A stretch of DNA of 64,000 nucleotides, taken from positions 1,860,001-1,924,000 of the forward strand of contig CAWCAC010000002.1 in the NCBI GenBank assembly GCA_963793415.1, written 5' to 3'. Under the pieces are notes generated by a model. That model was not told the origin of the DNA, ran no database searches, and saw nothing but the letters and a program-made list of their open reading frames with translations. The DNA comes from CAXMST01 sp963793415. Lineage in GTDB: Bacteria > Actinomycetota > Thermoleophilia > Solirubrobacterales > 70-9. Of the stretch, positions 18,515-26,162 are shown piece by piece. Made by a program: the position numbers and the translations under genes. Position 1 is the stretch's first letter. Each line of letters starts with the position of its first letter.

Positions 18515-18623
18515 GCAGGTTGCGGGTTGCTGAATCGGGCGGCACGTTTCAACAGGCCTTGTACGGGGGGATACATACCTTGGTGGCTGGACTAACGTAT
18601 GAGCCTCGGTCCGGAGAAGGGTG

Positions 18624-19397
18624 ATGGAGACCAACGTCAAGGCAGTCGAGCTCAAAGAGCTCTGGCGTCGCTGTAAGGAGGAGGACGACGAACGCGCGCG
18701 GGAGCGCCTCGTCGTCGCGTACTCGCCCCTGGTCAAGTACGTGGCCGGCCGGATGGCGGCCGGTCTGCCCAGCCACGTCGAGGAGGGCGACCTGATCTCC
18801 TATGGCCTGATCGGACTGATCGGGGCGATCGAGCGCTACGACCTGGACAGGGAGATCAAGTTCGAGACCTACGCCGTCTCCCGAATCAAGGGCGCGATCA
18901 TCGACGAGCTGCGCTCGCTCGACTGGGTTCCGCGCTCGGTCCGCGCCAAGGCCCGCGACGTCGAGCGGGTCCACGCCCAGCTCGAGAACCAGCTGCAGCG
19001 GACGCCGACCGAGGAGGAGATGGCGACGAAGCTCGGCGTCGAGGTCGAGGACTTCCGCAAGACGCTGCTCGAGATCGCCAACTCATCCGTGCTGGCGCTG
19101 GACGACCTCTGGACGATCGCCGACGCCGACGGCGGCCAGATCTCGCTGCTAGACACGATCCGCGACCCGCACGCGGTTGATCCACAGGAGGAGATCGACA
19201 CGGTCGAGCTCAAGGACCGGCTCGCTGATGCGATCGAGTCGCTGCCGGACCGCGAACGGCTGGTGATCGCCCTCTACTACTACGAGAACCTGACTCTGCG
19301 GGAGATCGGCGAGGTGCTCGGAGTGACCGAGTCCCGGGTCTCCCAGCTGCACACGAAGGCCGTGATCGGACTCCGCGGGCATCTCGCCTCGCGCTGA
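18624..19397 (+). CDS. RNA polymerase sigma factor, FliA/WhiG type
   Basis: 257 aa from ATG 18624, preceded by a strong GGAGAAGGG ribosome site. Region 2 shows YSPLVKYVAGRMAAGLPSHVEEGDLISYGLIGLIGAIERYD and the -10 recognition helix KFETYAVSRIKGAIIDELRSLDWVPRSVR, which is typical of FliA/WhiG/SigB-like factors. Region 3 (about 115-165) and region 4 (LREIGEVLGVTESRVSQLHTKA helix-turn-helix) are complete. In motile members it would drive flagellar genes; in spore-formers it is WhiG. No flagellar gene is in the window, so the regulon cannot be told here. Confidence 0.93.
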   Translation: METNVKAVELKELWRRCKEEDDERARERLVVAYSPLVKYVAGRMAAGLPSHVEEGDLISYGLIGLIGAIERYDLDREIKFETYAVSRIKGAIIDELRSLDWVPRSVRAKARDVERVHAQLENQLQRTPTEEEMATKLGVEVEDFRKTLLEIANSSVLALDDLWTIADADGGQISLLDTIRDPHAVDPQEEIDTVELKDRLADAIESLPDRERLVIALYYYENLTLREIGEVLGVTESRVSQLHTKAVIGLRGHLASR

Positions 19398-19468
19398 CGG
19401 AACCGCGCGCCCAGCCTGCCTGCCGGCGGCACCGTCGGCGACGGCCGTGATCTAACGTGATCCGCCCG

Positions 19469-20281
19469 ATGGCGGAATCCAGCGAACCCGTAGATCAGAG
19501 CTGTGCCGTGTGCGGTCGCCGCCTCCTGATCGGTGAGCGCTCCAATGCCTTCATCGCCCGCGAGGGGGCTGAGGTCGTGGTCTGCGAGCTCTGCAAGCCG
19601 CGCGCTGAGGCAGCCGGCTGGCTGCGCCCGGACGAGTTCGCGGCCGCGCGATCCACCGGCGGTGGCCGTCGCCGTCGCCGTCGCGGCAGCGGTGAGCTGC
19701 TCAGCGGCCTGCGAGCCCGGGTCGAGCGGGTCCAGGGCTCCGTGGCCGATGCCGAGGCCGACGCGCTCGACGAGGAAGAGGACTTCGAACCACTCGAGGG
19801 GGAGGAGGGCAGCGAGCCCGATGCCCGTCCGGCTCGACCTGCGCGCCGTTCGCGCACCCGCGAGCGCGATCGTTCGCGCTCCCGGGATCGGGAGCGTGGA
19901 ACGCCGGCAGCCTCCGAGCCGCAGAACGCTCCGACGATGCGCTCCAGCGCCGGCCCCGACGTGCTCGAGGCGATCAACGCTTTCAACGTCAGCGATGCGC
20001 GCCGCACCGTCTCCGGGCTCAGCAAGGCGCTCGGCGAGCCGATGGCGACGGCGCTGGCGGTGCGGACCGCGAGCGGCGACACGGGCGCCCGGATCACCGT
20101 CGCCTGGGAGCTCGCCTGGTACCAGTGGGAGGTCGGGCCGGGCCGCCGTGCACCCGAGATCCGCGAGATCGCAAAGGGGGAGACGATCGATCAGCTGCGC
20201 GCGGCCGACCGCAACTGGAACCTCGACGTCTCCCGTGACGGCACCCTTGCCCGCCGTCCGGTCGGAGGGCCGCCCGAGTGA
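19469..20281 (+). CDS. Zinc-ribbon protein with Arg/Ser/Asp/Glu-rich linker
   Basis: 270 aa from ATG 19469 (GTG 19457 is also possible). The N terminus has two CxxC pairs (CAVCGRRL and CELCKPR, 24 residues apart), a likely structural zinc ribbon. Residues about 65-155 are low complexity: an Arg block, an acidic block and RSR/RDR repeats resembling an RS-type linker. The C-terminal 110 residues form a separate domain (VLEAINAFNVSDARRTVSGLSKALG, then ITVAWELAWYQWEVGPG). The stop overlaps the GTG of the RNase HI gene, so the two are probably co-translated. No known family recognised. Confidence 0.75.
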   Translation: MAESSEPVDQSCAVCGRRLLIGERSNAFIAREGAEVVVCELCKPRAEAAGWLRPDEFAAARSTGGGRRRRRRGSGELLSGLRARVERVQGSVADAEADALDEEEDFEPLEGEEGSEPDARPARPARRSRTRERDRSRSRDRERGTPAASEPQNAPTMRSSAGPDVLEAINAFNVSDARRTVSGLSKALGEPMATALAVRTASGDTGARITVAWELAWYQWEVGPGRRAPEIREIAKGETIDQLRAADRNWNLDVSRDGTLARRPVGGPPE

Positions 20282-20676
20282 GGCTCACGGTCCACGTCGA
20301 CGGCGGCGCCCGCGGCAACCCGGGGCCGGCAGCGGTTGCTGCCGTCGTCTCCGACGAGAACGGCCAGGTCCTGACCGAGGCGGCGCGCGTGATCGGCCGG
20401 GCCACCAACAACGTCGCGGAGTACCGGGCTCTGCTGCTCGGGATCGAGACCGCGAAGGCACTCGGCGGCGCCGAGCTCGACCTGGTCGGGGACTCGGAGC
20501 TGATCGTCAAGCAGGTCCGCGGCGAATACCGGGTCAAGAACGCCGACCTGAAGCCGCTGCACGCGGAGGTCCGGGCGGCGCTGGCCGACCTCGACGCCTG
20601 GTCGCTCCGCCACGTCAAGCGCGAGCTCAATAAGGAAGCGGATCGGCTCGTCAACGAGGCGCTCGACGCCGACTGA
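20278..20676 (+). CDS. Ribonuclease HI family protein
   Basis: 132 aa from GTG 20278, overlapping the previous stop. All four catalytic carboxylates are present: Asp in HVDGGARGNPGP, Glu in NNVAEYRALL, Asp in LVGDSELI and Asp in LNKEADRLVNEAL. This is the short, basic-protrusion-lacking type common in Actinobacteria, where it is sometimes fused to a phosphatase domain; here it is free. It degrades RNA in RNA-DNA hybrids, complementing the rnhB gene in this window. Confidence 0.92.
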   Translation: MRLTVHVDGGARGNPGPAAVAAVVSDENGQVLTEAARVIGRATNNVAEYRALLLGIETAKALGGAELDLVGDSELIVKQVRGEYRVKNADLKPLHAEVRAALADLDAWSLRHVKRELNKEADRLVNEALDAD

Positions 20677-20755
20677 CGGCTCGGGGCGGCGACTCCTGCA
20701 GGCCGCTCGACCCGCGGGCGGGCACCCGGCCCGCTCCCTATACTGCGGCGTCCTT

Positions 20756-20829
20756 GCGGCTGTAGCTCAGTTGGCTAGAGCGTCTGCTTGCCATGCAGAA
20801 GGTCGTGGGTTCGAATCCCATCAGCCGCT
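20756..20829 (+). tRNA. tRNA-Gly (GCC)
   Basis: Full cloverleaf: acceptor GCGGCTG with CAGCCGC, D-arm GCTC/GAGC, anticodon stem TCTGC/GCAGA with loop TTGCCAT (anticodon GCC), and T-arm GTGGG/CCCAT with loop TTCGAAT. CCA is not encoded. A TATACT -10 lies at 20739-20744. The last 24 bases are duplicated at 23163-23186, marking an integration site. Confidence 0.96.
20806..20829 (+). other. attL: tRNA-Gly 3' end
   Basis: 24-base sequence TGGGTTCGAATCCC...GCCGCT covering the T-loop to the discriminator of tRNA-Gly; identical to 23163-23186. Confidence 0.85.
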
Positions 20830-20904
20830 CTGTCGGAGTCCCGCTTTTCAGGCGGGATTTCGTCGTTCTGGATCTCCTCGGCGTCCTGCATTCGCAAGCG
20901 TCCT

Positions 20905-21258
20905 TTACGCGCTAGGAGACTCTTCGGCGGAGGTAATGGCCCACGGATCCTCAGCCCGAGGCTTTCGATTCGCTACGTCCCCAACCCTGAGCCGCCCGGT
21001 CGCTAGGTCAACGTCTCGCTATCGAAGCGCGCATAGCTCCCCGATCCGCACCCCGGAGAAGACGAGCGTCGCCAGAATCGTCCTGCGGGCGGCGAGTCGT
21101 TTCTCGGCCTGAGGGTGCTATTCGCTTTCGGCGTCCAACTCCCCGGCGGCCTTCAGCAGAGCCTCGATCTGTCCCGCACTGTCCATGTAGGGGCGATGCG
21201 GTTGCCGGGCTTTGACTCGCCGCCGCTTACCTCGTGCCGGGTTCCGGGTAATGAGTTC
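20905..21258 (-). pseudogene. Tyrosine recombinase (phage-type integrase), decayed
   Basis: On the minus strand one frame reads NPARGKRRRVKARQPHRPYM, then QIEALLKAAGELDAES, a TAG (21118-21120), RRTILATLVFSGVRIGELCALR with the box I catalytic Arg, a second TAG (21019-21021) in place of the usual Trp, then RDVDLATGRLRVGD. This is the start of an integrase catalytic domain. The HxxR and Tyr region is missing and the N-terminal domain cannot be found upstream. Two in-frame stops plus truncation make it a pseudogene. Its place next to the tRNA is where the island's integrase should be. Confidence 0.85.
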
Positions 21259-21344
21259 GCGGGTGGCGGTCGAGCGATTCCCGGCCCCTGTCATCCCGGC
21301 GTGTAGTACGCGGGTCGGCGTGGCCGTCTTCGGGGCGGGCTTAT

Positions 21345-22220
21345 TTAGGGGTGGCAATAGTCTGACTTGGGGGAGGGGTTGGGATAGAGATAACCCCGAA
21401 TGTACGCGTGTGCATTGAACGGCCACTTGACGTTGACCCAGTTGAGGTAGAGCGGTCCCCCCGGCTCCCCGGGGGGCTCGCCCAAGTCTGCCGTTAAGTA
21501 GCAGCTGTTCGGAAAGGTGTAGGAGATGTCTACCGAAGCCCGCAAAGCCGGGCTGTCCGAGCTGGATAACGTGCCCCTCAGTTCGGATCTCGCCCGGTTG
21601 CCACCGGTTCCAGTCGAGATATATGTGAGGGTTCGCTCCGGCCCACGGTCATCCCTCCACCAGACTTCCGCCCTGGCCGGTGACCAGGGCCAAACACCGC
21701 TGTCTGCTTCGCCATCGCACGAGCCAACACCGGCCGAGAACGCGGTGCAGGCACCTAGGTTGAGGTTGAGTTCCTCGAACCGACAGGGCCGAGTATGGGC
21801 ACCGTCGGCGTCAGGACAGGACGCCGGGTGGTCCCCGCTGTCGGGCAATAACTTCCTGATGGCGAAAGCGGCACGGCACCGGGACGACCCCGGCACCCGT
21901 GCCCTAAGCCTCCCGATCACCCTGCTCGTCTTCAGCTGCCACTGAAATGAGCCGCGGCTAGTGCCCGATTTGCTCGCCTTGACCGCGCCGATCCGGTTCC
22001 AACCATCGCTGCCCTCACGGGAGACGACCACGACTCGCCCCTTCCCACACTTCGCGACGCTACCGACGAACCCGAAAACCCCTTCACCGGGCCAGACTTC
22101 GAGGGTCACCGATGTCTTGACCGGACCGGCAGCTTCCACTGAAGTCTGCGCCTCGGCCTGAGACACAAGTACTGCCAGGGTCGCAATGGCCAGCGCCAGG
22201 AATCCGCCTGATCTTTTCAC
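21345..22220 (-). CDS. Secreted protein of unknown function
   Basis: 291 aa, start GTG 22220 with GAGGGAGAAG just upstream. The signal peptide is clear (hydrophobic 6-20, then an AEA-type cleavage site near 24). The mature part has paired cysteines (for example CGKGR, SSRCRAAF, ASCPDAD, CRFEE, GACTAF, SCDG, SCYL, DYCHP), which suggests a disulfide-stabilised beta-rich extracellular protein. It ends with a WPFNAHAYIRGYLYP strand. No family recognised. It lies within the tRNA-Gly island, so it is probably cargo. Confidence 0.7.
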   Translation of the reverse strand: MKRSGGFLALAIATLAVLVSQAEAQTSVEAAGPVKTSVTLEVWPGEGVFGFVGSVAKCGKGRVVVVSREGSDGWNRIGAVKASKSGTSRGSFQWQLKTSRVIGRLRARVPGSSRCRAAFAIRKLLPDSGDHPASCPDADGAHTRPCRFEELNLNLGACTAFSAGVGSCDGEADSGVWPWSPARAEVWWRDDRGPERTLTYISTGTGGNRARSELRGTLSSSDSPALRASVDISYTFPNSCYLTADLGEPPGEPGGPLYLNWVNVKWPFNAHAYIRGYLYPNPSPKSDYCHP

Positions 22221-22708
22221 GCTTCTCCCTCTGGAATGACGCTGCCCGCAACCAAACTACATGCGCTACGGAAAATCGTGTCGTCTGAGGACTATATAGC
22301 GGCACATCGGAAAGCGGGATAGCTGGTTCCTTCGTGTACACCGGTTAGCACGGGTCGCGCTACGGCTCATCCCTAATGCGGGCAGTCGCTGCCCCGATAG
22401 ACCGATATGGACCCAGATGTACCGAGATCAGGGCGCGAGGGGTTTCGGCTCTCGCCCTCCCGTTACGGCTTTCCTAAGCCGTTTCCGAACTCATCGCGAC
22501 AAGGGCGGTGGCTCGGCTCAAGCAAGGCAGGGCCGGCGGAGTCGAAAGGTCGGCCGATGCTCTGCGCCAAATGCAAGGCAGCAGTTACGCACCGATCGCG
22601 CCCCGTTCCTCGCAGGCTAGAAGACCCGTCAGCCTTGCCATGCAATAGGTTTCCGCCAATAGCCGGACTGACATCGGGGAGCTCGGCGCGTTGGAAAGGA
22701 TCATGGGG
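22221..22708. other. Intergenic stretch between two divergent secreted-protein genes
   Basis: 488 bases, visibly lower in GC than the rest. It must hold the promoters of both flanking genes, but no convincing -35/-10 pair stands out. No supported coding frame, tRNA or strong hairpin was seen. Confidence 0.5.
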
Positions 22709-23143
22709 ATGAGGAGATTGCTCGTTGGTGTAGTCGCGGCTGGCGCGATCGCGCTGACGGTGGGGATGCCATCGGTAAGCGGAGCAGAGAACTCGCAACG
22801 AGCGTCGTGCGAGATCCGTCCGGGCACGCCGAAGCTCGCCAAAGGCGAGATCGTCTCGCGGGCGTTCATCCGCGCCAACCGTGTGTGCGCCGGCATTGTT
22901 GAAGAACTCGGAAACGACCCCGTCTGGCTCCGCCTGAGGCTCAAGGATTGGGAAAAGCCGCACGGGTTCATCGACGAGAACGTCTGCGAGTTCGGCCAGA
23001 TCGATTCGGACGGTGGCACCTACAAGTGCGTCCTGACCTCGAACCCGATCTGCGACGGCAACAAGCACCGCTACTTCCTGAGGGCAGCCGGCATGCCGGG
23101 GGGCCTCGGAATCAGCGGGCGCAGCGAGCCGATCAAGTGCTGA
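22709..23143 (+). CDS. Secreted protein of unknown function
   Basis: 144 aa from ATG 22709, chosen because GGAAAGGA sits 8 bases upstream; ATG 22703 is too close to that site. A signal peptide (LLVGVVAAGAIALTVGM) has a VSGA-type cleavage site near residue 24. The mature protein has six cysteines and a basic middle. It ends 19 bases before the right attachment site, so it is the last gene of the island. Function unknown. Confidence 0.7.
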   Translation: MRRLLVGVVAAGAIALTVGMPSVSGAENSQRASCEIRPGTPKLAKGEIVSRAFIRANRVCAGIVEELGNDPVWLRLRLKDWEKPHGFIDENVCEFGQIDSDGGTYKCVLTSNPICDGNKHRYFLRAAGMPGGLGISGRSEPIKC

Positions 23144-23162
23144 CCGACAGATAGCCACGAGC

Positions 23163-23186
23163 TGGGTTCGAATCCCATCAGCCGCT
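23163..23186 (+). other. attR: free copy of the tRNA-Gly 3' end
   Basis: Exact 24-base match to the tRNA-Gly 3' end with no tRNA body in front of it, so it cannot be a gene. Confidence 0.85.
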
Positions 23187-23379
23187 TCCCATTCCAGAAC
23201 GGATCGTCCGCTCGGCCCGTTTCTTGAAGTGGCCCCGTTGTTGCCCGGACGACTCGCCGGCCGCCCTCCGTCGGACCCCCTCGCGGCCGAGGGCGTCGAG
23301 TCGGCCTGAAGGCTGGGAGCGGGTAGGCAGTCCTTAGGCGCGCCCGGTTGCTTGGGCGCCAGGCTGGTGCCAGAGGGGG

Positions 23380-23397
23380 TGGTATAGCCTCATACCA
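23380..23397 (+). promoter_or_regulatory. Inverted repeat overlapping the start of a small membrane gene
   Basis: TGGTAT-agcctc-ATACCA, a perfect 6-bp inverted repeat with a 6-base spacer. Its last base is the A of the ATG at 23397. It could be an operator or an mRNA hairpin that covers the start. Confidence 0.35.
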
Positions 23398-23522
23398 TGC
23401 CGACTGCGATCCAGGTCAGCACTGAGGCAGCGATCATTTTCCTCTTGATCGTCGTCGCACTGCCGATCCTGTGGTGGATCCTTCTGACACTGACCGGCAG
23501 GATCGGGCGCGGCCGACGCTGA
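23397..23522 (+). CDS. Small single-span membrane protein (41 aa)
   Basis: ATG 23397 to TGA 23520-23522. A 13-residue polar N terminus (MPTAIQVSTEAAI) is followed by one hydrophobic helix (IFLLIVVALPILWWILLTL) and a basic tail ending GRIGRGRR, so the C terminus should be cytoplasmic by the positive-inside rule. No ribosome site is evident and the start is inside an inverted repeat. It is short, so chance cannot be excluded, but the clean membrane topology supports it. Confidence 0.45.
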   Translation: MPTAIQVSTEAAIIFLLIVVALPILWWILLTLTGRIGRGRR

Positions 23523-23640
23523 ACGTCGCAGGCCCTTCATTGGGAGCTGTGTCCGGTTCGGCTTCCGTCTTCCGGAGTGCATTATCGTCCGCGCAAAGCT
23601 GGCGGCGGTGGAGCGGCTGGCCCGGGGAATGGGGATCTGA

Positions 23641-24102
23641 ATGAGGAATCTGAGAGCGATCGGTGCCGTCCTGGCCCTGATCGGTGTTGCGGCGATGCTG
23701 CTGTTCGCGGCCGCGAGTCCGGCGGCGAAGAGCAAGAAGGTGTTCTGGATCGATCTGTCCGGGCAGGCTGCGCAACACCCGGACTTCGTCTACTTCACTG
23801 CCAACTCAGGCGGTCAGGTCCACGACCTGAGCTGGACGAACTGGGGCGGCAAGAAGGCCGTCGGCGAAGGGATCTTCGAGGACACCTCGCCTTCGTTCCC
23901 GGGCAAGCCGGACACGACAGGACCGGCGAGGATCACAGCCCGCATGCCCGTCACCTGCACGCCCGAGTTCGGCAGCAAGAAGGGCAAGAAGATCAGGGTC
24001 TATCGCCACGTCAAGCTCCGCTATCCGGATGGCTCCGGCGGCACCAACGTCGCCGACGTGACTGACCGTGCCGGCTGGACCCTCTGCAAGGAGTCCGACT
24101 AG
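23641..24102 (+). CDS. Secreted protein of unknown function
   Basis: 153 aa from ATG 23641. An N-terminal signal peptide (LRAIGAVLALIGVAAMLLFAAA) has a likely cleavage after SPAA. The mature part has two cysteines (PVTCTPEF, WTLCKESD), aromatic-rich strands (FVYFTANSGG, LSWTNWGGKK) and a basic KKGKKIRVYRHVKLRY segment. It is outside the tRNA-Gly island. No family recognised. Confidence 0.7.
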   Translation: MRNLRAIGAVLALIGVAAMLLFAAASPAAKSKKVFWIDLSGQAAQHPDFVYFTANSGGQVHDLSWTNWGGKKAVGEGIFEDTSPSFPGKPDTTGPARITARMPVTCTPEFGSKKGKKIRVYRHVKLRYPDGSGGTNVADVTDRAGWTLCKESD

Positions 24103-24131
24103 CGGTCGAGCTGTCTTGGCCTCCGCGCTGT

Positions 24132-24398
24132 TCAGGCGCGGGGTGGAGGCAGATCCTGCGCTTCGGCGGCGCTGATCTTCAGCTCGACGCCGCGCTCGAA
24201 GATCTCCCTGACCTGGGCGGCATCGACGAAGCGCTTGCCTCGGCCCCGGTGACCGGCCCCGATCACGAGCCCGTCGAAGATGTCGAGGTCGGGAGCGGCG
24301 AGCACGCGCTCGACCTTGCCGAGCTTCTCGCCGTCGCTCGAGTAGACGGCCGTGCCAGCCGACAGAGTCAGGTAGGAGGTTGGCTCGCCGAGATCCAT
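24132..24398 (-). CDS. PRC-barrel-like protein
   Basis: 88 aa. The sequence SYLTLSAGTAVYSSDGEKLGKVERVLAAPDLDIFDGLVIG has the alternating strands and Asp-Gly-Glu-Lys-Leu-Gly-Lys-Val turn of PRC-barrel domains, which act in RNA metabolism or stress proteins. It ends with a short helix (VREIFERG). The ATG at 24398 is 11 bases from the stop of the protease gene upstream, so the two are probably co-transcribed. Confidence 0.75.
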   Translation of the reverse strand: MDLGEPTSYLTLSAGTAVYSSDGEKLGKVERVLAAPDLDIFDGLVIGAGHRGRGKRFVDAAQVREIFERGVELKISAAEAQDLPPPRA

Positions 24399-24409
24399 GC
24401 CGGCGGACC

Positions 24410-25636
24410 CTATCCGGTCAGGGCGGCGTGCCTGGGTTTCGGGTTGCCGCTGCGGAGCTCGATCAAACGCGAGACGTCGGTCATCGAGAGCAGGCCTGCG
24501 AGGCGGCCTTCGGCGTCGACCACGAGCGCTCGCCCGAGCCGGTCCGCCGCCAGCTCCATCGCGGCCAAGCCGAGATCGTCTTCGGGCGCCAGCACCAGCG
24601 CCGAATCGATTGGAGTTGCGATCTCGCCGACCGTGGTCCGCTCCCAGCTCGCCGGCGGCACGCCCGCCAGGCTGCGAAAGCCGAGGATGCCCGCCGGCCG
24701 CCCGTCCTCGACCACTGGGTAGGCGGCGTGGCGGCTGCGCGAAAAGACCGCGTCGCTGAACTCTGTGAGCGTCATCGCCGACTCAGCGACAGATGGGTGG
24801 GCCGCCATCGCCTCGGCGACATGCATGTCCCCGAGCGCGGCGCGGATCGTCGCAAATCGGGTCTCTGCGCTCGCCGCTGCGATCAGGAACCAGCCGATCA
24901 GGGCGAACCAGAGGCCGCCGACTGCGCCGGCCAGGAAGAGCGCGAGGATGCCGCCGAAGATCAGGACCTGTCCGAATCCCTTGCCGAGCGCGCCCGCGAT
25001 CGCGGTCGCCCGGGTGAAGTCCCCTGTGTAGTGCCAGAGGATCGCCCTGAGCACGCGGCCGCCATCGAGCGGCAGCGCCGGGAGCATGTTGAAGGCGAGC
25101 AGGAAGAGGTTGATGCTGCCGAGCCACCAGGTGACACCGTCAACTGTCTCGGGCAGCGGCAGCACGGACGCGGCACCGAGCAGGACGAGGCCGATCGCGA
25201 GGCTGACGGCGGGTCCTGCGAGCGCGATCCTGAGCTCGGCTCCTGCCGACGGGAACAGGCCCCTGAACTGCGCAACCCCTCCGAACATCCAGAGCACGAT
25301 CCCCTCGATCTCCATCCCCTCGCGCTTGGCCACGACCGCGTGCCCGAGCTCATGGAGCAGCAGCGAGGTGAAGAACAAGACGGCGGCGACGCCGGCCATT
25401 ACCGCGTAGACGCCGTCACCGAGGCCCGGATTGCTGTCCGGGAAGACGGCGGCTCCCAGCGACCAGGTGATCAGCCCGAAGATCACGAGCCAGCTCCAGT
25501 TGATCCCGATCTCGACGCCGGCGACGCGGCCGAGCCTGAGGCTCGCGTGCATCGGTCCGCCGCGCTCGGTCGCCGGATCGCGACCGGAGGGACGACGGTC
25601 GGCGGCGGGGCGCGGGTCGGCGGCGGTCTCGCTCAC
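24410..25636 (-). CDS. Site-2-protease-family zinc metalloprotease with CBS domain pair
   Basis: Intramembrane M50 protease, 408 aa. Six or so membrane segments. The zinc motif is HELGH at 95-99, and the second metal ligand lies in LPALPLDGGRVLRA at about 185. A pair of CBS domains follows (about 265-400: MHVAEAMAAHPSVAESAMTL..., TVGEIATPIDSALVLAPED...), which in this subfamily bind adenosine nucleotides and tune activity. The target is unknown. The N-terminal 30 residues are disordered; an internal ATG after that (MHASLRLG) could be the true start. Confidence 0.92.
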   Translation of the reverse strand: MSETAADPRPAADRRPSGRDPATERGGPMHASLRLGRVAGVEIGINWSWLVIFGLITWSLGAAVFPDSNPGLGDGVYAVMAGVAAVLFFTSLLLHELGHAVVAKREGMEIEGIVLWMFGGVAQFRGLFPSAGAELRIALAGPAVSLAIGLVLLGAASVLPLPETVDGVTWWLGSINLFLLAFNMLPALPLDGGRVLRAILWHYTGDFTRATAIAGALGKGFGQVLIFGGILALFLAGAVGGLWFALIGWFLIAAASAETRFATIRAALGDMHVAEAMAAHPSVAESAMTLTEFSDAVFSRSRHAAYPVVEDGRPAGILGFRSLAGVPPASWERTTVGEIATPIDSALVLAPEDDLGLAAMELAADRLGRALVVDAEGRLAGLLSMTDVSRLIELRSGNPKPRHAALTG

Positions 25637-25701
25637 AGACGGACGGTAGGCAGCCGCGGTTGCCGGCCCATCGGTGCCGGGCCGCCCCGGGGTGCGGAGA
25701 A

Positions 25702-26124
25702 CTACTCAGCCCAGGGGCCGATGCCGCCGACGCGCTCGACGCTGATCCGCAGGCGCACGCCGGGGGGCGGCTCGTCCATCGGCGGGAACCTGACCTCGGG
25801 GCCGAGGTAGACGTGCGCGAGCTTCTGCAGGAGCTCCGGGGCGCCGCCCTCCTCGATCTCGGCGGTGCCGCGGACGACGAGGTACTGGCGCAGGCCGGGC
25901 GGCTGCACCTCGGTACCCTCGAACGAGATCACGACCCGCGGGTCGCGCCGCACGTTCTCGAGCTTGCGCTGACCCGGGTTCAGATGCGCGGTCAGGAGCG
26001 TGTCGCCGTCCACGGCGACCCAGACGCAGGTGACCTGGGGCGCGCCGTCGCCGCCAATCGTGACCAGGTGGCCGAGCGGGCCCGAGCGGATCAGCTTCCT
26101 GGCGCTATCGGGGAGCGAGGCCAT
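25702..26124 (-). CDS. PPOX-class flavin/F420-dependent oxidoreductase
   Basis: 140 aa, split-barrel fold. The pattern LGHLVTIGGDGAPQVTCVWVAVDGDTLLTAHLNPGQRKLENVRRDPRVVISFEG is typical of the actinobacterial pyridoxamine-5'-phosphate-oxidase-like family that uses FMN or F420. The substrate is unknown. Divergent from the DUF1254 gene, 38 bases apart, so the two promoters overlap. Confidence 0.88.
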   Translation of the reverse strand: MASLPDSARKLIRSGPLGHLVTIGGDGAPQVTCVWVAVDGDTLLTAHLNPGQRKLENVRRDPRVVISFEGTEVQPPGLRQYLVVRGTAEIEEGGAPELLQKLAHVYLGPEVRFPPMDEPPPGVRLRISVERVGGIGPWAE

Positions 26125-26162
26125 ATCCGAAACTCTACGCCTGCCATAGGGTTCCGGTTCCT

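Larger units (their letters stand above)
20806..23186. mobile_element. Small integrated island in the tRNA-Gly 3' end (remnant)
   Basis: Bounded by a perfect 24-bp direct repeat, the tRNA-Gly 3' end at 20806-20829 and a free copy at 23163-23186. It is about 2.36 kb and holds a decayed tyrosine recombinase next to the tRNA, one secreted-protein gene on each strand, and a lower-GC, gene-poor stretch. No intact integrase remains, so it looks immobile. Confidence 0.85.

Noticed and set aside
20905..21258. UAG codons in the integrase read as an amino acid (recoding or suppressor use)
   Set aside because: The gene also lacks its N terminus and catalytic HxxR/Tyr end, and other genes in the window use TAG as a plain stop, so decay explains it better.
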